A stretch of 64,000 nt of DNA, taken from contig CAMNDJ010000002.1 in assembly GCA_946535225.1 (NCBI GenBank), positions 1 through 64,000 of the forward strand, read 5' to 3'. The DNA comes from an uncultured Lachnospiraceae bacterium. GTDB taxonomy: Bacteria; Bacillota; Clostridia; Lachnospirales; Lachnospiraceae. A program made the translations under genes and the position numbers. This document shows positions 17,201-23,739 of the stretch, one piece after another. The notes beneath the pieces were generated by a model. That model did no database searches. It saw only the letters and a program-made list of their open reading frames with translations, and was not told the origin of the DNA. Each line of letters starts with the position of its first letter. The stretch's first letter is position 1.

Positions 17201-17496
17201 AGGTGTTAACCGAAGCCGGAGTACCCAATACAAGAGTCAACAAGATATACGAAGGACAGCCCAATATCAACGATATGATAATCAACGGCGATATCCAGCT
17301 GATCGTCAACTCGCCCGTAGGCAAGGCATCGGCTCAGGATGACAGCTACCTTCGTAAGGCAGCCATTAAGGCTAAGGTTCCTTATGTGACAACGATCGCG
17401 GCAGCCAAGGCATCAGCCGAAGGTATCCGCTACATCAAACAGAACCCTCAGGCAGAGGTTAAGTCACTGCAGCAGTACCATTCAGAGATACACTGA
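14275..17496 (+). CDS. carB: carbamoyl-phosphate synthase large subunit
   Basis: 1073 aa, full length. It makes carbamoyl phosphate from glutamine-derived ammonia, bicarbonate and two ATP, feeding pyrimidine and arginine synthesis. The two homologous ATP-grasp halves are evident: [23 protein letters not shown] at the start and its echo [22 protein letters not shown] near residue 560. Both carry the [19 protein letters not shown] / [13 protein letters not shown] signatures, and the C-terminal allosteric (MGS-like) domain holds [12 protein letters not shown]. No carA is in the window; the gene appears monocistronic. Start ATG 14275 follows AGAGGAGAG. The arginine genes lie 12 kb away. Confidence 0.98.
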   Translation: [1073 protein letters not shown]

Positions 17497-17532
17497 GTTA
17501 AAGCCGCAGTTTATTAAAACGGAGGAGAGTAA

Positions 17533-17910
17533 ATGATAAAGAAGATTTCCACAGATAAAGCACCTGCAGCGATCGGACCGTATTCACAGGCCATAGTTGC
17601 CAATAAGATGGTATATGCATCAGGTCAGATACCGATCGATCCCGAGACGGGAAATGTTGAGGCGACTGACATAAAGGGTCAGACTGAGCAGGTCATGAAG
17701 AACATAGGAGCGATCCTTATAGCTGCAGACTGCGGATATGAGCAGGTCGTAAAGACCACATGCTTCCTTGCCGACATGGGCGATTTCGCTGCGTTCAACG
17801 AGGTCTATGAGAAGTACTTCCCGGGTAAGCCCGCAAGAAGCTGCGTGGCTGTTAAGGACCTTCCAAAGGGTGTGCTGTGTGAGGTAGAGGTCATAGCATG
17901 TCTGTACTAG
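17533..17910 (+). CDS. ridA: RidA family enamine/imine deaminase
   Basis: 125 aa, the usual RidA length. RidA proteins hydrolyse reactive enamine/imine intermediates released by PLP enzymes, protecting the cytosol. Hallmarks: APAAIGPYSQAIVANKMVYASGQIPIDP at the start, the conserved Arg in PGKPARSCVAV that binds the substrate carboxylate, and the terminal LPKGVLCEVEVIA. Start ATG 17533 follows CGGAGGAGAG. It overlaps the following transporter gene by 13 bases, so the two are co-transcribed. Confidence 0.95.
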   Translation: MIKKISTDKAPAAIGPYSQAIVANKMVYASGQIPIDPETGNVEATDIKGQTEQVMKNIGAILIAADCGYEQVVKTTCFLADMGDFAAFNEVYEKYFPGKPARSCVAVKDLPKGVLCEVEVIACLY

Positions 17911-18812
17911 CCCTTTTTATCACGGCGATAATATGGGGCACGGCATTTGTCGCGCAATCAGAGGGAATGGACTATCTCGGTCCATTCTCTTTTAATGCCA
18001 TAAGATATCTGATAGGATCGGTCGTGCTTATACCGGTCGTTGCGGTTCTTCGGACCACCCGTAAGCATAAGCTCATATCAGATGCAAAAGTGACAGCCTC
18101 TGATATGACACAAGTGTCAGTCAGTGCATGGGAACCGGGAACGGACTTAAGGAACACCATAAAGGGCGGAATACTTGTGGGATTGTCACTCTGTGTTGCG
18201 TCACTGTTTCAACAGTTTGGTATCATATATACGACGGTCGGTAAGGCAGGATTCGTAACGGCTCTCTATATCATCATCGTGCCGTTTTACGGAGTTTTGC
18301 TTAAAAAGAAGATAGAAGGTCGGGCATGGATCGCAGCAGGGATCGCGATCGTAGGATTCTATCTGATGTGTATGACGGGAGCGGAAGGCTTCAATATCGG
18401 AGACGGACTGGTCCTCATAGGTTCCTTTATATGGGGAGTGCAGATAATGCTCGTCGACAAATATGCGCCTAAAGCAGATGCTGTGATGCTAAGCAGCATA
18501 GAGTTCGGTATAAGCGGTATCATATGCACGGTCCTTGCATTGATATATGAGAGAGAAACTACCATACAGGCTGTCACGGATTGTGCAGGGCCGCTTCTTT
18601 ATGCAGGGGTGATGTCATGCGGGGTAGCCTATACATTGCAGGTAGTGGCACAGAAGAGAGTCCGGCCGGCGCTTGCCTGTCTTATCATGAGTCTTGAAGC
18701 CGTATTCTCCGCCATTGCCGGATGGATACTTCTCGGACAGGCTATGACGGGAGTTGAGATCGCCGGTTGTGCGCTGGTTTTTGCAGGTGTTGTGATCGCA
18801 CAGTTAAAATAG
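17898..18812 (+). CDS. EamA/DMT family transporter
   Basis: 304 aa with about ten hydrophobic spans in two EamA repeats. The first repeat begins ALFITAIIWGTAFVAQSEGMDYLGPFSFNAIRYLIGS, and the second includes LVLIGSFIWGVQIMLVDKYAP. Such drug/metabolite transporters export small metabolites or amino acids; no substrate can be assigned. A charged cytosolic loop of about 35 residues (TRKHKLISDAKVTASDMTQ) between spans 2 and 3 is longer than usual. The start ATG 17898 lies 13 bases inside ridA; there is no clear terminator before the next promoter. Confidence 0.9.
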   Translation: MSVLALFITAIIWGTAFVAQSEGMDYLGPFSFNAIRYLIGSVVLIPVVAVLRTTRKHKLISDAKVTASDMTQVSVSAWEPGTDLRNTIKGGILVGLSLCVASLFQQFGIIYTTVGKAGFVTALYIIIVPFYGVLLKKKIEGRAWIAAGIAIVGFYLMCMTGAEGFNIGDGLVLIGSFIWGVQIMLVDKYAPKADAVMLSSIEFGISGIICTVLALIYERETTIQAVTDCAGPLLYAGVMSCGVAYTLQVVAQKRVRPALACLIMSLEAVFSAIAGWILLGQAMTGVEIAGCALVFAGVVIAQLK

Positions 18813-18826
18813 GGCAAAAGTTGGTA

Positions 18827-18855
18827 TTTACAAAGCGAATATTAGATGCTACAAT
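18827..18855 (+). promoter_or_regulatory. degV promoter
   Basis: TTTACA (18827-18832), 17-base spacer, TACAAT (18850-18855). Predicted start near 18862. Confidence 0.75.
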
Positions 18856-18883
18856 ACGTAGTATAGAAAACTACATTACGTAG
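18849..18883. promoter_or_regulatory. tandem CTAC-N5-GTAG operators
   Basis: Two 13-base dyads, CTACAATACGTAG (18849-18861) and CTACATTACGTAG (18871-18883), differ by one base and are centred 22 bp apart, two helical turns. The first covers the -10 box and the second lies just downstream of the predicted start, a classic repressor arrangement. I cannot name the regulator. Confidence 0.65.
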
Positions 18884-18903
18884 TTATTTGGAGGAATACC
18901 ATA

Positions 18904-19752
18904 ATGTACGATTACAAGATCATAGCGGACAGCAGCTGTGAGCTGCCGACTTCTTATAAGGATGATGAGAGATTTGCCCTTGTTCCGTTCAGGATGGAAG
19001 TGGACGGAGTGAATTACAAGGACAACAGCAGCCTTAATATAAAGAAATTCTTAGAGAGCATCAAGCAGAGCAAGACTTGCCCCAAGAGTTCATGTCCGTC
19101 GCCGGATATTTTCTTAAGGCAGTTTGAGGCAGATGTAAGAAGGATATATGTGATAACCATTTCAGGTAAGTTAAGCGGTTGCTATAACAGTGCGATGCTG
19201 GCTAAGAGCCTGTATGAAGAGGAGCATGAAGATAAACAGATAATCGTTATCGATTCACAGTCAGCGTCAGGCGGTGAATGCCTGTTGGCTCTCAAGGCTA
19301 TGGAACTTGAGGAAGAGGGCTGTGACTTTGATGAGATATCCGTAAGACTTACCAATTACAGGGATCATATATCAACATATTTCGTGCTGGATAATATTGA
19401 GACTCTTCGCAAAAACGGCAGACTCTCAAGGCTTCGTGCACTTGCTGCCAATACGCTCAATATCAAGCCTCTCCTTGCAGGTGAAAATGGCGATATAATC
19501 CAACTCGGGAGAGCCATAGGATTGCGTAAAGCCTGGAACAGCATGGTCAAGCGCATAGCCGAAGAGACTGCAGGTATAACCGATATGAAGAACAGACGCC
19601 TTATAATCACTCATTGTAATAATTTCAAGGGTGCCAAGTTGGTCAGGGACATGCTCAAGTCTTGTACGGATTTCAAGGAATATATCATAATGAACACATC
19701 GGGACTCAGTTCGCTCTATGCCAATGAGGGCGGGATAATAGTAGTTTACTGA
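18904..19752 (+). CDS. DegV family fatty-acid-binding protein
   Basis: 282 aa. DegV/FakB proteins bind a fatty acid and present it to the FakA kinase for phospholipid synthesis. Signatures: the opening YKIIADSSCELP, the TCPKSSCPSPDIF stretch with the Ser that contacts the fatty acid head group, TISGKLSGCYNSAMLA, and VLDNIETLRKNGRLSRL. Start ATG 18904 is preceded by TTGGAGGAATACC. No fakA gene is nearby. The double operator over its promoter suggests lipid- or signal-responsive control. Binding specificity is unknown. Confidence 0.92.
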   Translation: MYDYKIIADSSCELPTSYKDDERFALVPFRMEVDGVNYKDNSSLNIKKFLESIKQSKTCPKSSCPSPDIFLRQFEADVRRIYVITISGKLSGCYNSAMLAKSLYEEEHEDKQIIVIDSQSASGGECLLALKAMELEEEGCDFDEISVRLTNYRDHISTYFVLDNIETLRKNGRLSRLRALAANTLNIKPLLAGENGDIIQLGRAIGLRKAWNSMVKRIAEETAGITDMKNRRLIITHCNNFKGAKLVRDMLKSCTDFKEYIIMNTSGLSSLYANEGGIIVVY

Positions 19753-19766
19753 TAACATGCATGATA

Positions 19767-19796
19767 AAAGGCCGTTACCACGGGTAACGGCTTTTT
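19767..19796. terminator. bidirectional terminator between degV and the 77-aa gene
   Basis: GCCGTTACC (19771-19779) pairs with GGTAACGGC (19783-19791) around a 3-base loop, with A-rich and T-rich flanks, so it can end transcripts from both strands. Confidence 0.85.
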
Positions 19797-19814
19797 GTCA
19801 TATACTCAGATATC

Positions 19815-20048
19815 TCATTCGTCAAACAGAACAGTTACATAGAAACCGCGCTCATTCTCAATGACGGATGTAACATCGCCTTCTTTTACCTTGAGGCGCT
19901 CCGTTCTGGCTATATTGGGCGACATTGCCAGTGAGGGATCGATCGTATAGTAGAAATACCCGCTGGGGAGACTTCCCTCGGTGACCGTGACATGGTCTCC
20001 TTCCTTGACTACGCCTGCTCTTTCCATTTTGAATTCCATTTTTCGCAT
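19815..20048 (-). CDS. conserved-looking small protein, 77 aa
   Basis: Minus-strand gene convergent with degV and sharing its terminator. It has a good ribosome site (CGGAGAACGAT) before ATG at 20048. The product (starting MRKMEFKMERAGVVKEGDHV) is beta-rich, with no Cys, signal peptide or membrane span; the segments GDHVTVTEGSLPSGYFYYTI and ERLKVKEGDVTSVI look like a small barrel fold (SH3/OB-like guess). I recognise no family. Isolation, own ribosome site and terminator support it as a real gene. A second in-frame ATG (residue 4) is possible. Confidence 0.65.
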   Translation of the reverse strand: MRKMEFKMERAGVVKEGDHVTVTEGSLPSGYFYYTIDPSLAMSPNIARTERLKVKEGDVTSVIENERGFYVTVLFDE

Positions 20049-20102
20049 ATCGTTCTCCGTTTATAATTTTATTAAATCGCTGATATCAGTATGCCACAGA
20101 TA

Positions 20103-20111
20103 TGGTATACT
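20103..20111 (+). promoter_or_regulatory. extended -10 promoter next to the DUF5721 start codon
   Basis: TGGTATACT (TGn plus TATACT, 20103-20111). The -35 region is weak. The expected start, 6-7 bases on, coincides with ATG 20118. Confidence 0.55.
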
Positions 20112-20117
20112 GACTAT

Positions 20118-20582
20118 ATGGAAATTTTCGAGATAAACGATCACAAGAGTTTTATGAACGCTCTGCTCATGACGGATGCCTATGACATGTTCCTGCTTAA
20201 GGAAGCCGTTATCCGGACAGCCAATACCTTCACTGTCGACGGTTCGGAGAATAAGGAGTTCTATGGCAGTGATAAGGATATTCAGGCCATAGAATCGCCG
20301 TATGATCACACACCGTGGCAGAAGATAAGACCTGTGATAGCAGGACTTATCAAGGGCAGGCACACACCTCTTATGATGCATATAGTATTGTATCTCAATC
20401 CGGAACTTGAGACAAATATCCTCGCCGATTCAGGCAGATCTGTCGATCATCTGATACTCAATATCCGATACGGTGATGGTATGCTCAAACTGACGACCGG
20501 AGTCGCATATAAGGAGTTTACGTTAGACAAGGAAGCCGAGAGGTTATGGGACGGATATGTGGCGGCCAAGCTGGTCCCGTAG
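20118..20582 (+). CDS. DUF5721 family protein
   Basis: 154 aa from ATG 20118 (the ORF track starts 9 codons earlier). It resembles, from memory, the Lachnospiraceae family DUF5721: KSFMNALLMTDAYDMFLLKEA, ANTFTVDG, PWQKIRPVIAGLIKGRHTPL, DHLILNIRYGDG and KLTTGVAYKEFTLDKEAE. Soluble, function unknown. I chose 20118 because homologues begin at this region and an extended -10 box ends 6 bases before it, which implies a leaderless mRNA; there is no ribosome site before either ATG. Two membrane/regulator genes follow closely (10 bases), so it probably heads a small operon. Confidence 0.8.
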   Translation: MEIFEINDHKSFMNALLMTDAYDMFLLKEAVIRTANTFTVDGSENKEFYGSDKDIQAIESPYDHTPWQKIRPVIAGLIKGRHTPLMMHIVLYLNPELETNILADSGRSVDHLILNIRYGDGMLKLTTGVAYKEFTLDKEAERLWDGYVAAKLVP

Positions 20583-20591
20583 GAGTAATAT

Positions 20592-20885
20592 ATGGAAGTT
20601 ATCGTAATGATGATAATATATGTATTGCTCGTCAACATCACGGGGTTTGCGTTGATGGGCATAGATAAAGGAAGAGCTAAGAAGAGGGGATTCCGGATAC
20701 CGGAAGCCACTCTTTTCGTGGTCGCGCTGATAGGCGGGAGCATCGGATCCATCATAGGAATGCTGTTTTTCAGGCATAAGACCAGGAAGTGGTATTTCAT
20801 ATACGGGATGCCGGTGATACTGCTGATCCAGATAGCATTGGTGGCGGCGCTACTGCTCTCACCCGTCAAGATCGCATTCCTGTAG
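20592..20885 (+). CDS. DUF1294 small membrane protein
   Basis: 97 aa with three hydrophobic segments. The DUF1294 signature is complete: LMGIDKGRAKKRGFRIPEATLFVVALIGGSIGSIIGMLFFRHKTRKWYF. Members are small inner-membrane proteins of unknown function, found in many bacteria, sometimes fused to cold-shock domains. Ribosome site GGAG lies 8 bases before ATG 20592. It sits 10 bases after the DUF5721 gene and 10 before a LytTR regulator. Confidence 0.9.
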   Translation: MEVIVMMIIYVLLVNITGFALMGIDKGRAKKRGFRIPEATLFVVALIGGSIGSIIGMLFFRHKTRKWYFIYGMPVILLIQIALVAALLLSPVKIAFL

Positions 20886-20894
20886 AGAGGGGCT

Positions 20895-21614
20895 ATGGAT
20901 ACTTCATTACATATCGCATTGTGTGACAGCGATCCGGGAGATCGCAAACAGATGGAGAGACTCTTATCAAGAGAGTCGGACAAAAGAGTGAATACAACGG
21001 GTGGTTTCTATGTGGACACATTCGGCGGAGTAGATGCCATAGTCAAATCCCCGATCCTGTATGATGCCTATTTTCTGGATTCGACCGATCCTGTATGTGA
21101 CTCGTACGGGATAGCCAAGGCTGTGAGGGATAAGGGTATCCTTTCGCCCGTAGTCTATTGCATATCCACCATAGATTACAGACAGTCAGGGCCGGAGCTT
21201 CCCGGAAGCATATATATGGACAAGCCGATCAAGGTTGCCGAACTGTCTGCCGTACTCGATGAGATCATACGGAACAAGAAAGAGAATTATATCCCTACAA
21301 TAGAACTGCGCAACCAGTATGAGACCTTCTATATCAAGCCCGAAGACATCCTGTATTTTACGGGCGGAGGATATACGGTCGACGTGCATATGACCGACGG
21401 TTCGATACGTCAGGCGACATGCTTCATAGACAGTCTGTGGAGGGATCTGTACTCATTCCCGATGTTCCAGTATATAAGCCCCAATACCATAGTCAATGCG
21501 ACTTATGTGGCAGGACTGGGACCGTTGTCCGTGATGATGCGCGACAGTACGAAGCACAGTGTTAAGGCCAAATATTTCGGCATACTCAAAAAGAAGATCG
21601 CCAGATATCAATAG
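20895..21614 (+). CDS. LytTR response regulator
   Basis: 239 aa. Receiver at 1-120: HIALCDSDPGDRKQMERLLSR gives the acidic pocket, the acceptor is Asp 62 in YFLDSTDP, and YMDKPIK gives the Lys. LytTR DNA-binding domain at 135-239: YETFYIKPEDILYFTGGGYTVDVHMTDG and YISPNTIVNATYVAGL. LytTR regulators bind direct repeats and often control cell-surface or peptide-signalling genes. No cognate kinase lies alongside. A highly structured element and then the moxR operon follow. Start ATG 20895 follows AGAGGGGCT. Confidence 0.93.
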   Translation: MDTSLHIALCDSDPGDRKQMERLLSRESDKRVNTTGGFYVDTFGGVDAIVKSPILYDAYFLDSTDPVCDSYGIAKAVRDKGILSPVVYCISTIDYRQSGPELPGSIYMDKPIKVAELSAVLDEIIRNKKENYIPTIELRNQYETFYIKPEDILYFTGGGYTVDVHMTDGSIRQATCFIDSLWRDLYSFPMFQYISPNTIVNATYVAGLGPLSVMMRDSTKHSVKAKYFGILKKKIARYQ

Positions 21615-21625
21615 ATCATGGCGGT

Positions 21626-21760
21626 CCGGGCGCATATATATTGCGCAAGCGGGTAGTTTTTTTGCGTCGGCACTTAGCCGGCGTTCCTCAGACGGCTTAT
21701 GTGCCGTTACGCAAAAATCCTAGCGCAAGCGTGCCCGCGGTGCTATATATATGCGCCCGG
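21626..21760 (+). other. large imperfect palindrome / structured RNA element upstream of moxR
   Basis: Outer stem of 16 perfect pairs (21626-21641 with 21745-21760, CCGGGCGCATATATAT type). Inside, GCGGG (21649-21653) faces CCCGC (21734-21738). TTTTTGCGT plus CGGCAC (21659-21673) pairs with GTGCCG plus ACGCAAAAA (21701-21717), leaving a TT bulge, and AGCCG / CGGCT (21676-21697) caps a 12-base loop. The 9-mer GCGCAAGCG occurs on both sides (21643-21651, 21723-21731). It fills most of the 179 bases between the LytTR gene and moxR. The frame through it is open from TTG 21641 into moxR, which is why the ORF track extends there. I match it to no known RNA family; it could equally be a MITE-like repeat. 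Confidence 0.7.
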
Positions 21761-21793
21761 AACGGGATGAAAGTATTAATAGAGGATCAGGAA

Positions 21794-22723
21794 ATGTCAG
21801 ATATAACGAATAAGATAGTCGAAGAGATAGGCAAGGTTATAAAGGGCAAGGATGATGTCATCAGGATGACATTGTGCGCGATGCTTGCAGGCGGACATGT
21901 GCTGCTTGAAGATATCCCCGGCGTGGGCAAGACCACGCTTGCGCTGGCTTTGTCCAAGGCACTCTCTCTTGATCATAAGAGGGTACAGTTCACACCGGAT
22001 GTGATGCCTTCGGACCTGCTGGGCTTTAATATGTATGACAAGGCTAGCGGAACTTTCAGGTTCAATGAGGGCTCGATATATACCAATCTTTTCCTCGCTG
22101 ACGAGATCAACCGTACTTCTCCCAAGACTCAGTCTGCTCTTTTGGAAGTGATGGAAGAGGGTGCGGCTACCGTAGAGGGTGAGACAAGAGTGATGCCGAA
22201 GCCTTTTTTTGTCATAGCGACACAGAATCCTTTCGGTTCTGCAGGTACACAGAAGCTTCCGGAGTCACAGCTTGACAGATTCCTTATCTCGCTGACCATG
22301 GGCTATCCTGACAGGAAGAGTGCCATCGATGTATTAAAGGGAGGTTCGCGTGAAGCGATCGATACTGTAGAACCGGTTTCGGATGGAACGGGGATCATGA
22401 AGATGCAGGATGAGGTTGAGGCACTCCATGTGGATGACAGTATATATGATTATATCGTAAGACTCTGTGAACAGACCCGTAACGGAAGATATTTCGAGTT
22501 AGGGTTAAGCCCCAGAGGCAGCATCGCCATCATGAAGGCAGCCAAGGCCTGTGCTTATATCGAAGGAAGGGATTATCTCATCCCTGAGGATATACATGAG
22601 ATATTCCCGTATGTGGCATCTCACAGATTAAGACTGAATGCAAATGCCAAGGCAGCAGGTACTACCCGGGACAAAGCCTTTGAGGCGATCCTTGATGAGG
22701 TATCGATACCCAAGGTGAACTGA
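21794..22723 (+). CDS. MoxR family AAA+ ATPase
   Basis: 309 aa from ATG 21794, which has AGGATCAGG just upstream; the ORF track start at 21641 runs through the hairpin element and is unlikely. Motifs: Walker A in LLEDIPGVGKTTLALAL, the pore-like LLGFNMYDKASGTFRF region, Walker B LFLADEINRTSPKTQSALLEVMEE, sensor 1 FFVIATQNPFGSAGT, and sensor 2 GLSPRGSIAIMKAAKA. MoxR ATPases act as chaperones that activate client complexes. The next two genes (DUF58, transglutaminase) are the usual MoxR partners; it overlaps neither, with a gap of 2 bases. Confidence 0.95.
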   Translation: MSDITNKIVEEIGKVIKGKDDVIRMTLCAMLAGGHVLLEDIPGVGKTTLALALSKALSLDHKRVQFTPDVMPSDLLGFNMYDKASGTFRFNEGSIYTNLFLADEINRTSPKTQSALLEVMEEGAATVEGETRVMPKPFFVIATQNPFGSAGTQKLPESQLDRFLISLTMGYPDRKSAIDVLKGGSREAIDTVEPVSDGTGIMKMQDEVEALHVDDSIYDYIVRLCEQTRNGRYFELGLSPRGSIAIMKAAKACAYIEGRDYLIPEDIHEIFPYVASHRLRLNANAKAAGTTRDKAFEAILDEVSIPKVN

Positions 22724-22725
22724 CA

Positions 22726-23739
22726 ATGAAAGCCAAATATCAGGATATTCTGTATATCATCATATATGTGATCGGCATCGTGCTTTTGTTTATGACGGCG
22801 ATCTTTTACAGACAGCCACTGCTGTCTGTTTTCTTAATATTGCTCCTTATCCTTCCCCCTCTGTCCATATACGGCTTTATCAAAGCTCTTCCGCTTCTTA
22901 AGGTGATTCTTAAGCCTGAGTATACGGAATATGAATCAGACACCGAGGGACGGCTCGTTCTGAACGTCCAAAACCCCACACTGCTCCCGTTACTTAATTG
23001 CAGGCTTTTTTTCACTGTCATGAACATGTACTATCCGGACGACTACGACAGAGAGCTGCTATTCTCTGCGGAGGCTAAGTGCAACAAGGATATATATATC
23101 CCGATCACGCTTATAGGAGCGGGAATGATCAAGATAAACGTGCAGAAACTGATGATCTCGGATCCGCTTCATATGTACACCAAGGAGATCGCATTTAACG
23201 AGATCACGGAACTGCCGGTAATCCCGCAAAAGAAAGAACTGGCAGATCTTAAGTTTGCCAAGGCGGCAGCTTCCGATGAGGACAGTGTATGGGCGCCTGA
23301 CGGTGAACTCACCAGAGACATACGTGATATAAGAGAGTACAGACCCGGTGACAGGCTTAAGGATATACACTGGCTTTTGGCTGCCCGCACGGACGAGCTG
23401 CCCGTCAAGGAATATGAGCGTGCCAAGGAACTGTATTTTTTGCTGTTGCCTGAACTTGATAAGGCCGATATGCAGGAGACACTTGCGACATTTTACAGTG
23501 TGGCCGTCAAGCTCTTAGACGCAGGAGAGATATACCGAGTCGCTGTTTATCACAGCCATGAAGACACGGTTATGCTTAAGACAGTGGACTGTACGGAAGC
23601 CCTTAAGGAAGTAATGTTTGAGCTTTTCCGTGAATCGGTGGGAGATATCTGCCCGGCAATGGACAGACTTAAGTTGATATACCCTGATGCGCATGGGATC
23701 ATAAGGATCAAGGGTAACAGTATCAGAGAGGATTCCTAA
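22726..23739 (+). CDS. DUF58 membrane protein
   Basis: 337 aa. Two hydrophobic spans at the N-terminus (about 8-60), then a soluble region with the DUF58 hallmark EYRPGDRLKDIHWLLAARTDELPVKEYE near 200-225. DUF58 proteins carry a vWA-like fold and are partners of MoxR ATPases. The next gene begins immediately after the stop codon. Start ATG 22726 lies 2 bases after moxR, so the pair is translationally coupled. Role in the cell envelope is inferred from the operon. Confidence 0.92.
   Translation: MKAKYQDILYIIIYVIGIVLLFMTAIFYRQPLLSVFLILLLILPPLSIYGFIKALPLLKVILKPEYTEYESDTEGRLVLNVQNPTLLPLLNCRLFFTVMNMYYPDDYDRELLFSAEAKCNKDIYIPITLIGAGMIKINVQKLMISDPLHMYTKEIAFNEITELPVIPQKKELADLKFAKAAASDEDSVWAPDGELTRDIRDIREYRPGDRLKDIHWLLAARTDELPVKEYERAKELYFLLLPELDKADMQETLATFYSVAVKLLDAGEIYRVAVYHSHEDTVMLKTVDCTEALKEVMFELFRESVGDICPAMDRLKLIYPDAHGIIRIKGNSIREDS

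Noticed and set aside
21641-21793. Upstream extension of moxR starting at TTG 21641
   Set aside because: It runs through the large hairpin, lacks a ribosome site, and ATG 21794 has a good one and fits MoxR lengths.
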